NCBI RefSeq assembly: GCF_037975245.1
Contig: NC_092581.1
Coordinates: 15,208,303 to 15,272,302 of the forward strand
Source of the DNA: Apostichopus japonicus
Taxonomy: Eukaryota > Echinodermata > Holothuroidea > Aspidochirotida > Stichopodidae
Reading direction: 5' to 3'
DNA length: 64,000 nt
Below, piece by piece: positions 13,415 through 22,160 of the stretch. The notes below the pieces were generated by a model, which was not told the DNA's origin, did not search any database, and saw only the letters and a list, made by a program, of their open reading frames with translations. The translations under genes and the position numbers were made by a program. Positions within the stretch are counted from its first letter, which is position 1; each line of letters begins with the position of its first letter.

Positions 13415-13877
13415 TGGACTTAGAATATTTTTGCTGTTCAACTATCTGAAAAGTTTGGACTTAGAATATTTTTGCTGCTCAACTACCTGAAAAGTTCGGA
13501 CTTAGAATATTTTTGCTGTTCAACTATCTGAAAAGTTTGGACTTAGAATATTTTTGCTGCTCAACTACCTGAAAAGTTCGGACTTAGAATATTTTTGCTG
13601 CTTCCATCCTCTCAAAAGTTTGGACTTAGAATATTTTTGCTGCTCAACTACCTGAAAAGTTTGGACTTAGAATATTTTTGCTGCTCAACTACCTGAAAAG
13701 TTCGGACTTAGAAAATTTTTGCTGCTTCCAACCTCTCAAAAGTTTGGACTTAGAATATTTTTGCTGTTCAACTATCTGAAAGTTCGGACTTAGAATATTT
13801 TTGCTGCTTCAAACTTCTCAAAAGTTTGGACTTAGAACATTTTTGCTGTTTCAACTATCTTAAAGTTTGGACTTAGT
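13415..13877 (+). repeat. Tandem array of about eleven 41-bp units upstream of the first Polinton gene
   Basis: The unit begins GGACTTAGAATATTTTTGCT and continues with a variable CAACTAYCTGAAAAGTT-type half. Copies start at 13415, 13456 and so on to about 13869, and the array stops 38 bp before the start codon at 13916. Two variants of the second half (CAACTA-type and TTCCAACCTCTC-type) alternate. Its place directly before the plus-strand gene block suggests a promoter, enhancer or replication role, which is inference. Confidence 0.93.
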
Positions 13878-13915
13878 CATTTTTACGGATTCTTGATTTG
13901 GACGACATTCATATC

Positions 13916-14686
13916 ATGGCTTCCTCAATCGAAACTTCGACGCTTTGTACCGATGACTCTGTGCGGCAAGGCTTGAAGAGACTGCGCCGTCAAAACGCAG
14001 TGCCTTTGGACTTGAACATTATTAAAATGGCCAAATTGGTAAAAGATGTAACGCCACCAACACCTCAAGACGAGGAAACCCGTCTACAATGGCCGAGCCC
14101 TACTAAGCGGTCGTCGCAGTCACCTCCACCAACGGTATCGCCATTGACAGAGGGTTACGACGAAGCTGGTTGCAAACCAACGCATGTGAGTAAACCTGCT
14201 CTGTTTCATCTCGAAGGCAATACGCATGTACAGTTACATACATTTCGTGGCAAGGCTTACGTTACCATAAGACAATTTTATAGCAAGGATGGATGTGATG
14301 CATTACTACCGGGAAAATCAGGGCTTACTTTATCCGTCAAACAGTGGGGTGAACTAAAATTTTTAATGACGCGTATTAGTAATGCGTTGAAGGAAGTTGA
14401 AAAGAACCCTTTGCCTTCACGTTCAGTTTATGAAAAACATCATTTACAACCTGAGAATGAAACTAACACGCTTGAAAAACCTTTCAAAATGATAGCCTTA
14501 TCTCGTTGGATGGGGAAGACATTTATCAGTCTACGTGAACACACACGATACAGTAAGTTTGGAAAATGTTATCCGACAAAGAAAGGTATAAATATAACGG
14601 GGGAGCAGTGGATGTGGTTGGAGAGTATTGTGCCTGACATTGACGAAAAGCTCGCAGCGATGATTGCTGATTGTAACAGGATTTAG
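13916..14686 (+). CDS. Tandem PC4-like single-stranded-DNA-binding protein
   Basis: A 256-residue protein. The start is the ATG at 13916 (context ATCATGG); the frame is open further upstream only from a TTG. The N-terminal ~95 residues are Pro/Ser-rich with basic patches (KRLRRQ) that could be a nuclear signal. Two copies of a PC4 (p15) fold signature follow: residues ~106-155 (FRGKAYVTIRQF, LLPGKSGLTLSVKQWGELK) and ~192-240 (WMGKTFISLREHTRY, PTKKGINITGEQWMWLE). In PC4 proteins these elements form a beta sheet that binds ssDNA as a dimer; a tandem copy could do so within one chain. Polintons replicate by protein-primed strand displacement, so an ssDNA-binding protein is a sensible partner for the polymerase. 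The domain call is from motif recognition; the role is inferred. Confidence 0.8.
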   Translation: MASSIETSTLCTDDSVRQGLKRLRRQNAVPLDLNIIKMAKLVKDVTPPTPQDEETRLQWPSPTKRSSQSPPPTVSPLTEGYDEAGCKPTHVSKPALFHLEGNTHVQLHTFRGKAYVTIRQFYSKDGCDALLPGKSGLTLSVKQWGELKFLMTRISNALKEVEKNPLPSRSVYEKHHLQPENETNTLEKPFKMIALSRWMGKTFISLREHTRYSKFGKCYPTKKGINITGEQWMWLESIVPDIDEKLAAMIADCNRI

Positions 14687-14707
14687 TATTCATATGTTGT
14701 TCGTACT

Positions 14708-15277
14708 ATGTTTCAGGATGAAACTGAAGTGATCTGGGTATTGGATTCGGATGAGGAGGCAGAACTGGAGACCCCGAGCGTGAATGCACCACAACCGGAT
14801 GTAGTGGCCCCCAAAGTGTCTAGGCACATCAAGAGGCGAAACCCCAGATGTCAACCAAAGAGGTTGTTTGAAAAAGGCATCGTCGTAGATGAGGTCCAGA
14901 CAACGACAACCGAACACGAAAAAAAGTTGCAACGTTTAGCAAAGAATGTGATTTGTCAAGAGCTTTGGCATATCATAAAACAAAAATGCGATGATTTGTG
15001 TTACGGATGTAGTGTGGACCATCCGAGTCAGATTGAGCACGACTGGTGTCTCATGGCCACGGACGATGAACGCCTCGCAATGTTCCTGGATGATTCCGTA
15101 AAAAACTTGGACATTGAACATATTTTTAAGACCAAATATCTGGTGGAATGTCGTGCATTGAAGATAAATATGCCACCAGAGGAATTGTGGATAAGTTATT
15201 ATTGTGTGCATTGGGTATTACGTGAAGATGTTGATTTGTTAAGAAGAATAATGTTAAGAATAAGTAATAATGATTAA
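14708..15277 (+). CDS. Conserved Polinton Cys/His protein with N-terminal SUMO-interaction-like motif
   Basis: 189 residues, 21 bp after the PC4-like gene and probably cotranscribed. The N-terminus reads EVIWVLDSDEEAELE: a hydrophobic core followed by acidic/serine residues, the pattern of a SUMO-interacting motif. A basic stretch (HIKRRNPRCQPKRLFEKG) follows. The centre has CDDLCYGCSVDHPSQIEHDW then CLM, a dense Cys/His group suggesting metal binding. I recall similar C-x-G-C-x(3)-HPSQ-x(2)-H proteins in other Polintons, but no function is known to me. A polyadenylation signal follows 42 bp after the stop. Confidence 0.7.
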   Translation: MFQDETEVIWVLDSDEEAELETPSVNAPQPDVVAPKVSRHIKRRNPRCQPKRLFEKGIVVDEVQTTTTEHEKKLQRLAKNVICQELWHIIKQKCDDLCYGCSVDHPSQIEHDWCLMATDDERLAMFLDDSVKNLDIEHIFKTKYLVECRALKINMPPEELWISYYCVHWVLREDVDLLRRIMLRISNND

Positions 15278-15689
15278 AAATGTGTAACGTAAACAATACA
15301 TAATTAAGATGTTAGTTAAAATAAATGTAAATGATTGTGTTGTAAGTAAAAGCTAAACAAATATTATCTTAAGCTTTTTTTTTTTTAAATTTTTAAATTT
15401 TTAATCTCAATTACAGTCTATATACGACAGTTACACGTGTGTTCGTTTGTCGTGTTTTGGCTTACAAGTCTCCGTCATTTTATTTTTATTTGTCAGGAAT
15501 ATTAAGCTACACCATCCCATCCCTCCCTTGCATGTTCCCCGTTCCCCCATTATTCCCCCTCCCCCCCCCCCCTTACAAATGATATAGTACCAACACCTTG
15601 TTTAGCCATTTAGGATAATGATATCGAGGAGAGTTTATCATTCACTGTCCGCTCCTCTCATAACAAAGAACCTTGTCCCTCCCCCCACC
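15278..15689 (+). other. Spacer between early-type genes and integrase
   Basis: Holds a poly(A) signal (15320-15325), a T-run near 15377, a C-run near 15559, and an in-frame upstream extension of the integrase frame from an ATG at 15618 that is probably leader. Confidence 0.6.
15320..15325 (+). terminator. Polyadenylation signal AATAAA
   Basis: AATAAA 42 bp past the stop of the 189-residue gene, suggesting a separate transcript end for the first two genes. Confidence 0.5.
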
Positions 15690-16772
15690 ATGGATGCAAA
15701 CCACGAGGACTACTTGCACAAGATTTATTACGACCCCCGACACCCTGCGAGTTATGGAGGGGTTAACAAACTTTACTCAGAAGTCAAAAAGGAAGGGGTG
15801 CATCAGCTTACCCGAAAGGCAATTCTTGACTGGATGAAAAAACAAAATACGTATACGCTACATAAAAGCTCAAGGAGACTTTTCTCTAGAAACAGAGTTT
15901 TGGTTAGTGCAATGGATCACCAATGGGAGATGGATTTGGTTGATTTAAGTTCTCTTTCGCGGTACAATCGGGGGTTTAAATTTTTGTTAACGTGCATCGA
16001 TGTCTTATCGAAGCACGCATGGGTAGTACCGATCAAAAATAAATCTGGGACTACCGTATTGAACGCTATAAAAACCATGTTTTCCTCGGGCAGAACGCCA
16101 TTACAAATTCATACTGACAGAGGTGGGGAATTTTTAAATAAAAACGTTCAAAGATTTTTAAAAGATAAAAACATTCATTATTTCACGACCAACAATGAAA
16201 CTAAAGCTTCTGTCGTGGAAAGGTTCAACCGCACTTTGAAATCGAGGATGTGGAAAGACTTTACCTATCGCAATTCTCTGAAATACATCGACGTTTTACC
16301 CAAACTCGTAAAAGGTTACAATCGTGCGTATCACAGATCCATTAAAATGCGACCCATAGACGTTTCAAAGGAAAATGAAGGACGGGTGTGGCAGACGTTA
16401 TATCCTTCAATAGCACGGAAACCGAATGACAATTTTAAATTTAACTTACAGGAAAGAGTTAGAATTGCAAAATCAAAACTCAAATTTGAAAAGGGTTATT
16501 TACCTAATTGGAGTGAAGAAGTATTCACGGTAGTGAAGCGGAAACCCAAACCTATACCCGTATACAAACTCCAGGACTGGGATGGTGAGGCCATTGAGGG
16601 TAACTTTTATGAACATGAACTACAAAGTGTTCACGTCGATGAGAGCGCCCTATTTAGAGTCGAAAAAGTTTTGAAGAAGCGAAAGCGAGGAGGCCGCACT
16701 GAATATCTCGTTAAATGGCAGGGATATCCAGCAAAATTTAACAGTTGGGTGAAGGACGTGGACAAGATATGA
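15690..16772 (+). CDS. Polinton integrase (retroviral-type DDE) with C-terminal chromodomain
   Basis: 360 residues from the ATG at 15690 (context CCACCATGG); an upstream in-frame ATG at 15618 would add 24 residues rich in Ser/Pro and unlike the family. The rve core spans ~75-230 with catalytic D82 (QWEMDLVDL), D143 (IHTDRGGEF) and E177 (SVVERFNRTL). A chromodomain lies at ~322-360 (FRVEKVLKKRKRGG, EYLVKWQGYPAKFNSWV). It joins the linear element to target DNA, giving the 6-bp duplication; the chromodomain may steer it to marked chromatin. All three catalytic acids are present. Its stop overlaps the start of the next gene by four bases (ATGA, 16769-16772). Confidence 0.97.
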   Translation: MDANHEDYLHKIYYDPRHPASYGGVNKLYSEVKKEGVHQLTRKAILDWMKKQNTYTLHKSSRRLFSRNRVLVSAMDHQWEMDLVDLSSLSRYNRGFKFLLTCIDVLSKHAWVVPIKNKSGTTVLNAIKTMFSSGRTPLQIHTDRGGEFLNKNVQRFLKDKNIHYFTTNNETKASVVERFNRTLKSRMWKDFTYRNSLKYIDVLPKLVKGYNRAYHRSIKMRPIDVSKENEGRVWQTLYPSIARKPNDNFKFNLQERVRIAKSKLKFEKGYLPNWSEEVFTVVKRKPKPIPVYKLQDWDGEAIEGNFYEHELQSVHVDESALFRVEKVLKKRKRGGRTEYLVKWQGYPAKFNSWVKDVDKI

Positions 16773-17512
16773 TGGCATCGCACTTTTACGTGACGTTGCC
16801 TAGCAACAGTTCATACGAATATTTTCCACGTAACACGCTTTCTAGTTTCACGACGCAGTTGGCAGAGCCTATTGTATTATCAGGGAATTGGGAAGTAGCG
16901 CTTTGTGAAATTCAGTATCCTTTCAATTGGCACAATGTGACATATAAAAACTGTGGCATGCTCCTCAACGAGAGAGAGATTTGTTTACCCGAGGGATATT
17001 ATGACACCATACAGGAAGTCATAGATGCCTTTCACGACGAATTAACCCCAGCGGAGACAGCCAACGTGAAACTACATCTCAACAAGCATTCTTTCAAAAC
17101 CGCGGTGAGAGTAAAAAGAGGTTACAGCCTCGCTCTTCAAGGTCTCAGTCAAATGTTTGGTTTCTTAGACCATAACAAGATATGTACGGAGGGATTCAAC
17201 ATCGGTGACGTTGTCTCAGATGTACACAATGGCGTCACCAGTTTTTTTGTTTACAGTGACATAGTCGATCATCAGAGGGTAGGGGATGCTCACGTGCCCT
17301 TACTGCGCGTTGTTAAAATAGGAGATAAACGCCCAGGGGAGCACATCACGGTGTCGTACACCAATCCGCATTACATTCCCGTTCGATCCCGAATGATAGA
17401 AAACATCCAAATAGATTTAAGGGATGATCTCGGACAATTGATTCCATTTCAACTTGGGCGTGTGATCGTGAAACTCCACTTCAAGCAGAGTAAATCTTCC
17501 CTTTTTACCTAA
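16769..17512 (+). CDS. Putative Polinton minor capsid (penton) protein
   Basis: 247 residues from the ATG at 16769 (a second ATG follows at once at 16772; the frame is open upstream only from a TTG). The N-terminus SHFYVTLPSNSSYEYFP then LSSFTTQLAEPIVLSGNWEV is a pattern I recognise from Polinton structural genes, and the length fits a single jelly-roll penton. It is expected to occupy the five-fold vertices of the capsid. It lies between integrase and the small basic protein, upstream of the major capsid gene. The start overlaps the integrase stop. Assignment as penton rests on position, size and family memory rather than on a catalytic motif. Confidence 0.75.
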   Translation: MMASHFYVTLPSNSSYEYFPRNTLSSFTTQLAEPIVLSGNWEVALCEIQYPFNWHNVTYKNCGMLLNEREICLPEGYYDTIQEVIDAFHDELTPAETANVKLHLNKHSFKTAVRVKRGYSLALQGLSQMFGFLDHNKICTEGFNIGDVVSDVHNGVTSFFVYSDIVDHQRVGDAHVPLLRVVKIGDKRPGEHITVSYTNPHYIPVRSRMIENIQIDLRDDLGQLIPFQLGRVIVKLHFKQSKSSLFT

Positions 17513-17528
17513 TCCTAAACGTATCAAT

Positions 17529-17921
17529 ATGAAGAATTCATTTGAAGACTACTACCTTCGCCAGGTAGGACGTGGACTTCCAGTGTTCACTGGTTACCAC
17601 CATCAGAGAGGACACGGATTAGGAGGTATCTTAGGGCGATTAGCCAGATCAGCCCTTCCATTTTTAAAGAGTGGGGCTAAAACACTGGGCAAACAGGCGT
17701 TGTATACGGGAACGGAAATTATGAACGATGCGCTGCAAGGAGAACACATTAAAACCTCTGCTAAGCGACGACTTGGTCAAGCAGGACAACGGATGGTCAC
17801 GAGTGTACTGGAAGGATCAACTTCGAGAAGGAAACCTTTAAAAAGAAAAGCAAAGCCAAAAAACGTCAGAAGACAACGAACCAAGCGAGTGAAGAGGTCT
17901 CTGGATATTTTCGACGTGTAA
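17529..17921 (+). CDS. Small basic Gly-rich virion-type protein (membrane-active or core protein candidate)
   Basis: 130 residues, 16 bp after the penton gene. Residues ~28-60 include GHGLGGILGRLARSALPFLK, a Gly-rich start followed by an amphipathic helix; the C-terminal ~35 residues are very basic (RRKPLKRKAKPKNVRRQRTK). This architecture is like small adenovirus-type core or membrane-lytic proteins, and related proteins occur in Polintons between penton and capsid genes. A role in genome condensation or membrane penetration is inference. It is followed by a short (ATC)n run directly before the capsid start. Confidence 0.7.
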   Translation: MKNSFEDYYLRQVGRGLPVFTGYHHQRGHGLGGILGRLARSALPFLKSGAKTLGKQALYTGTEIMNDALQGEHIKTSAKRRLGQAGQRMVTSVLEGSTSRRKPLKRKAKPKNVRRQRTKRVKRSLDIFDV

Positions 17922-17941
17922 TCATCATCATCATCACCATC

Positions 17942-19261
17942 ATGGCCCTTGTTCACAATAATTCATGCGAGTGCATGAAATCAGAGTTGGATTTGTTCAC
18001 AGTACCCCCAACACAAACCAGCATCGTGAAGGGCAATTGGATTCAATATCATCCTCTCACTAATATCACCGATACATCCCCGATACAATTTTCCGTGCAG
18101 GGATCGACCGAGGATTATCTCGATCTGTCTCAAACTATTCTTCACGTGAGGGCAAAGTTGAGTCAAAGTAACGGCGATGATCTCCCGCCGGACGCAAACG
18201 TTGGTCCCGTTAATTTGTTATTACAGTCTCTCTTTTCCGAAGTAGATGTCACGTTAAACGATCGTCTGGTAACGCCTTCAACGAATACTTACGCCTATCG
18301 TGCGATGATGGAGACATTGCTCTCTTATGGCCCGGAAGCCAAGGAATCTCAACTCACTGGAAGCCTGTTCTACAAAGATACTGCTGGAAAAATGGATTCT
18401 TGTAATCCCAACGGAGATCAACAAGTGGTGAATGAAGGCCTAAAAGCCAGATACGAATTTGTCAAGAACAGTAAGGTCGTCGATCTGGTTGGCCCCTTAC
18501 ATTGTGATATGTTTGTTCAGCAAAAGATGTTATTAGGTGGTGTTGAAATGAAAATGAAGTTACACCGTAACAAAGATGCTTTTTGTCTCTTGTCCGGTGA
18601 AGCAAACGCATCTTTTAAAGTTCGCATCGTGGATGCTTCGCTTTACGTACGTCATGTTAAAGTTCACCCTGAAGTGGCTTTAGCACATGCCAAGGCTTTG
18701 GAGCAAGGCACTGCTAAATACCCTATCAACAGAGTAGAAGTCACATCGCTTTCCATCCCGAGAGGAAACTTAATCTTCAAACGGGAAAGTTTGTTCTTGG
18801 GTAATCTACCGAAACGAGTGGTGTTGGGAATTGTCGACACGGAAGCTTTTAATGGTGCTTACAACAGAAACCCATTTAATTTTTATCACCATCATCTGAA
18901 CTTTTTAGCGTTATACGTCGACGGTGAACAGCTACCATGGAAACCGTTACGCCCTAGTTTTACGGATGACCGCTACATCATGGCCTATCAGACCCTTTAT
19001 TCGGGATTAAATAGTATGTTTAGTGACAAAGGCAATCAGATCAGCCGAAGTGACTACGCCAAAGGTTACACGTTGTATGCCTTTGACATGACCCCTGACC
19101 TAGCGAGCGGAGGCCACTTTAATCTCCGCAAAAACGGAAATGTGCGCCTTGAAATGCAATTTGAGCACGCATTGACCAGAAGTGTAAATGTGGTTGTATA
19201 CGCTGAATATGACGCCGTGGTAGAAGTGGATAAAACTCGCAACGTATTCATAGACTTTTAA
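17942..19261 (+). CDS. Polinton major capsid protein (double jelly-roll)
   Basis: 439 residues, start ATG at 17942 (CATCATGGC). The N-terminal part (SELDLFTVPPTQTSIVKGNW, then SPIQFSVQGSTEDYLDLSQT) and the centre (VNLLLQSLFSEVDVTLNDR) match what I know of Polinton double jelly-roll capsid proteins, and the length is normal for them. The middle has MFVQQKMLLGGVEMKMKLHR, the far end QFEHALTRSVNVVVYAEYD. The protein should form trimeric capsomers. No frameshift or stop interrupts it. Confidence 0.9.
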   Translation: MALVHNNSCECMKSELDLFTVPPTQTSIVKGNWIQYHPLTNITDTSPIQFSVQGSTEDYLDLSQTILHVRAKLSQSNGDDLPPDANVGPVNLLLQSLFSEVDVTLNDRLVTPSTNTYAYRAMMETLLSYGPEAKESQLTGSLFYKDTAGKMDSCNPNGDQQVVNEGLKARYEFVKNSKVVDLVGPLHCDMFVQQKMLLGGVEMKMKLHRNKDAFCLLSGEANASFKVRIVDASLYVRHVKVHPEVALAHAKALEQGTAKYPINRVEVTSLSIPRGNLIFKRESLFLGNLPKRVVLGIVDTEAFNGAYNRNPFNFYHHHLNFLALYVDGEQLPWKPLRPSFTDDRYIMAYQTLYSGLNSMFSDKGNQISRSDYAKGYTLYAFDMTPDLASGGHFNLRKNGNVRLEMQFEHALTRSVNVVVYAEYDAVVEVDKTRNVFIDF

Positions 19262-19281
19262 CGCTCTTCTCTGTAATCACC

Positions 19282-19821
19282 ATGAATACAAAACAATTAA
19301 TGACGATCATCAAGTCAGACGCAATGTTGCGCCCTTTATGTCGAGGGGTATTTCCAGCGGACTGCCTGCCCACTCAACGCATGAAACCCCCATGGTGTCT
19401 TATAGCAAACACGGATATAAAAGAAGAACCGGGAAGTCATTGGGTGGCTATTTTCGTTGGCGTTGAGCAAACAGAATTCTTTGACTCCTTTGGACGTTCT
19501 CCCGAAGCATGCGCCTCTTATTTTAGACCATTTCTAAGAAGACACGCTTCAAAATCACCCCTGAAAGTCAATGACAAACAGATACAAGACTTCTTTTCAA
19601 CAGCGTGTGGCCAACACTGTTTGTATTTTTTATTGCACAGAGTTAGAGGTCTGTCCATGTCGCGAATCGTCAACCAGTTTACGAAGGATTGGCAACTAAA
19701 CGACTCTTTGGTCAATGCATTTATCGAACGACGCTATGACGTCGCCCTACCTATCGTAGATGACGAATATTTGGCATTTCAAATTGCCAGAATCATTTTT
19801 AAAAAGGAGTGTGCGTGGTAA
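19282..19821 (+). CDS. Adenain-like cysteine protease
   Basis: 179 residues, 20 bp after the capsid gene. The C5 peptidase motif set is complete: H53 in GSHWVAIFV, acidic D68 in EFFDSFG, Q102 of the oxyanion hole and nucleophile C109 in IQDFFSTACGQHC, with the expected seven-residue Q to C spacing. In adenoviruses and relatives this enzyme matures capsid precursors; here it probably processes the neighbouring structural proteins. The 130 bp after it (to 19951) hold no gene I can support. Confidence 0.95.
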   Translation: MNTKQLMTIIKSDAMLRPLCRGVFPADCLPTQRMKPPWCLIANTDIKEEPGSHWVAIFVGVEQTEFFDSFGRSPEACASYFRPFLRRHASKSPLKVNDKQIQDFFSTACGQHCLYFLLHRVRGLSMSRIVNQFTKDWQLNDSLVNAFIERRYDVALPIVDDEYLAFQIARIIFKKECAW

Positions 19822-19951
19822 TCAGGATTCAATTATGCGTAGGCTAATGACGATAACGGCCATGAGACGACTGTGCACCGTTTTCGTAGTCGAGACATTT
19901 GTTTTCTCTTTATATTTAGGGTAACATTTGAAAACGGGTTCATTTCTTTAA

Positions 19952-20587
19952 ATGCATTCGACGAAACTACAACATCCCTTTACGTGCGTCATTGCAGGGC
20001 CTACTGGTTGTGGTAAAACGCAGTTTGTAAAGAAAATTTTGACGCAAGATGTCATTGAAGGAACGCCTGAGAGGATTGTGTATTGCTATGGGGAATACCA
20101 GCCAGCTTTTATGGAGCTGTCTGCTGCCCTCTCTAACATCCGTTTTGTTGAAGGTCTCCCGACGGATTTGGAGACATATCTTGACCCTACTTACAAAACG
20201 TTGATGATTTTAGACGATATTATGACGTCACATGGGAACGATCAACGCATAACTGATTTGTTCTCCAAAGGATCACATCACAGAAATATTTCCGTGATAT
20301 ATATTTTACAAAATTTCTTTTACGGGGCAAAGGAAACGCGTAATATCACACTGAATGCACATTATATCGTGTTATTTAAAAACCCGAGAGACAAAACCCA
20401 AGTCTCAAATTTGGCCAAACAGATGTATCCCGGTCAAGTCAAATTTATGCAAGAAGCGTTTGCAGATGCTACCAAGAATCCATACGGATACCTCTTCATC
20501 GATTTAAAGCCTTACACGCCCGAGGATTTTCGTATCCGTACAAACATTTTTCCACATGAGACGCAGTATGCATACGTACCCAAATGA
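19952..20587 (+). CDS. Genome-packaging ATPase (A32/FtsK-HerA type)
   Basis: 211 residues. Walker A is at 15-23 (AGPTGCGKT) and Walker B at ~84-89 (LMILDD), followed by a sensor region with HRNISVIYILQNFFYG. Length and motifs fit the A32-like ATPases of Polintons, virophages and large DNA viruses, which pump DNA into preformed capsids. The frame is uninterrupted. Confidence 0.94.
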   Translation: MHSTKLQHPFTCVIAGPTGCGKTQFVKKILTQDVIEGTPERIVYCYGEYQPAFMELSAALSNIRFVEGLPTDLETYLDPTYKTLMILDDIMTSHGNDQRITDLFSKGSHHRNISVIYILQNFFYGAKETRNITLNAHYIVLFKNPRDKTQVSNLAKQMYPGQVKFMQEAFADATKNPYGYLFIDLKPYTPEDFRIRTNIFPHETQYAYVPK

Positions 20588-20664
20588 TCGAAGGAAATAA
20601 ACACAAACTGATAAAACATAGACACACAGATCTAAGGCCTTCATTTTTTATCTGAAACGCAGAC

Positions 20665-21015
20665 ATGGCACCACCATCACGTCGCTTGAGAAACCATGCC
20701 CGGGAAATTGATTTTTTATCGAAATGTTCCCCCAAACAGCGAAAGGCTTTCCTACAACACGCGGACCCCCAGTTAATCAAAAGTTTATGTGAATGCGCCG
20801 CCAATGTTGTAAAAGGAAATGTGCCATTATCTCGCGTCCAGAAGTCGAAATTGTCGCGGTACAAGAAACATCTCAGGGAACTATCCAACAAACGCCTATC
20901 CAATAAAAAGCGCAAGGATATATTAATACAGAGGGGAGGCTTTTTGAGTTTGATATTAAAACCTATCATTCAATCTTTGGGAGGCATGTTACTAGGTGCT
21001 GTGACGCAACGATAA
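20665..21015 (+). CDS. Small conserved Polinton protein with C-terminal hydrophobic segment
   Basis: 116 residues, start ATG at 20665. The body is helical and basic; a conserved-looking KKRKDILIQRGGFL motif at ~84-97 precedes a hydrophobic tail (LSLILKPIIQSLGGMLLGAV) that could insert in or disturb a membrane. I recall similar short ORFs in other Polintons and in adintovirus-like elements; the function is not established. It ends 6 bp before the next gene, suggesting joint expression. Confidence 0.7.
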   Translation: MAPPSRRLRNHAREIDFLSKCSPKQRKAFLQHADPQLIKSLCECAANVVKGNVPLSRVQKSKLSRYKKHLRELSNKRLSNKKRKDILIQRGGFLSLILKPIIQSLGGMLLGAVTQR

Positions 21016-21021
21016 AATATC

Positions 21022-21768
21022 ATGCAATATACCAAGAAGATGGTTCTGATGCCTCAGGATGTGGCTCGAGTGGTTCACGCAACCAATCAGGATAAAACAC
21101 CATCTCGACTCCACCAATTGGATGAAGCCATGAAAAACACTCTAGATAGGAAGGACCTAACCCTGTACGAAAAAGTGGACTTGTACCATCAGATTCTACA
21201 ACGCTATTTGGACGCAGAAAAAACAGTTGGGGAACCTATCGCGCTGCGTGTTATGAGCGATACGACGACGACGATGGATCAGTCCCAGAGTCAAACTACT
21301 ACCCCTATTAACAAGGATCAATCTTCCAAGGAGGAACCAAATTATCAATTAATCAAACATTTTCCAAAATCTATTAAAAACAAGGCTAAACTTTTGTTAG
21401 ACCGTATTCATCATCAGCGTTTATCAGATCATGAACCTACTATCGACTGGAATTTAAAAGGGGAGTTAATCTATGAGGGTAATCCAGTAGTCGGTTCTAA
21501 CATCACCGACTTAATCCTCGATCTGTTACAATCGCGTAAAGATTTTAATCCTATTGGGTGGCAACAGTTTATGAGAGGTTTAATGACAATCAATTTTCCC
21601 GAAGCCTACGTCGGAAATGTAACAAGGCGACAATATATGCACCAATTGAAGGATCCACCCGCCCGATTATTACCCACTCCTCCCGGGAAAAGAAATTCTC
21701 GTAGAAGATCATCTCCAGCTAGACCAATGTCTAAACGGCATAAATGGTTAAAATGGGAAGCCCTGTAA
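21022..21768 (+). CDS. Conserved Polinton protein of unknown function
   Basis: 248 residues from ATG 21022; a second in-frame ATG at 21040 (MVLMPQDVARVV) may be the true start since family members often begin near there. Residues ~25-66 are helical (LDEAMKNTLDRKDLTLYEKV, then YHQILQRYL). After a Gln/Thr/Ser linker comes a second domain at ~110-205 with IDWNLKGELIYEGNPVVGSN and IGWQQFMRGLMTINFPEAYV. The C-terminus is Pro/Arg/Lys-rich. I recognise the two-domain pattern from other Polintons but not a function; virion placement is plausible from its position after the ATPase. Confidence 0.7.
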   Translation: MQYTKKMVLMPQDVARVVHATNQDKTPSRLHQLDEAMKNTLDRKDLTLYEKVDLYHQILQRYLDAEKTVGEPIALRVMSDTTTTMDQSQSQTTTPINKDQSSKEEPNYQLIKHFPKSIKNKAKLLLDRIHHQRLSDHEPTIDWNLKGELIYEGNPVVGSNITDLILDLLQSRKDFNPIGWQQFMRGLMTINFPEAYVGNVTRRQYMHQLKDPPARLLPTPPGKRNSRRRSSPARPMSKRHKWLKWEAL

Positions 21769-21880
21769 TCATTATTTTCATTTATTTATTATTTTTATAT
21801 TTTTTATAATCCGTCATTACTTCCTTCATCATTAGTTCATCATATATCATCTTAGCTTTTAAATACAAAAGAGGAACATA

Positions 21881-21886
21881 AATAAA
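21881..21886 (+). terminator. Polyadenylation signal AATAAA for the plus-strand block
   Basis: AATAAA 113 bp after the stop of the last plus-strand structural gene. Confidence 0.55.
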
Positions 21887-21969
21887 GAAGACGCAAAAGC
21901 AAGTGAAACAAAACACGAAATATGATGGGGTGTGTGTGGGGGGTCAATACCCTTCTCTTTTTTCTTTCT

Positions 21970-21975
21970 TTTATT
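21970..21975 (-). terminator. Polyadenylation signal AATAAA for the polymerase gene
   Basis: TTTATT on plus, AATAAA on minus, 186 bp past the polymerase stop at 22161. Confidence 0.5.
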
Positions 21976-22160
21976 TCAATACGTTTTTTCTTCAATTGAA
22001 ATTCATTTTACAAACAATTACGTTAAATAATAAATTCTCAAAATATATATACATATAATATTCTCTCTTATTTACATCTTACGACTTTTACTCATACCTT
22101 CCATTTTTTCCCACCGTCCCATATAACCCCCCCCCCCTCCCCCATTGATGACATTACGTC

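Larger units (their letters stand above)
21769..22160. other. Convergent 3' region between structural genes and polymerase
   Basis: AT-rich, with polyadenylation signals on both strands (plus 21881-21886; minus 21975-21970) so that the two convergent transcription units overlap by about 100 bp at their ends. It also has G-rich (21940) and C-rich (22128) runs. Confidence 0.7.

Noticed and set aside
13415-13877. CRISPR-like array
   Set aside because: Units are contiguous without unique spacers, the context is a eukaryotic transposon, and the repeats are diverged.
13898-13915. Upstream start for the PC4-like gene
   Set aside because: The codon at 13898 is TTG; the first ATG is at 13916.
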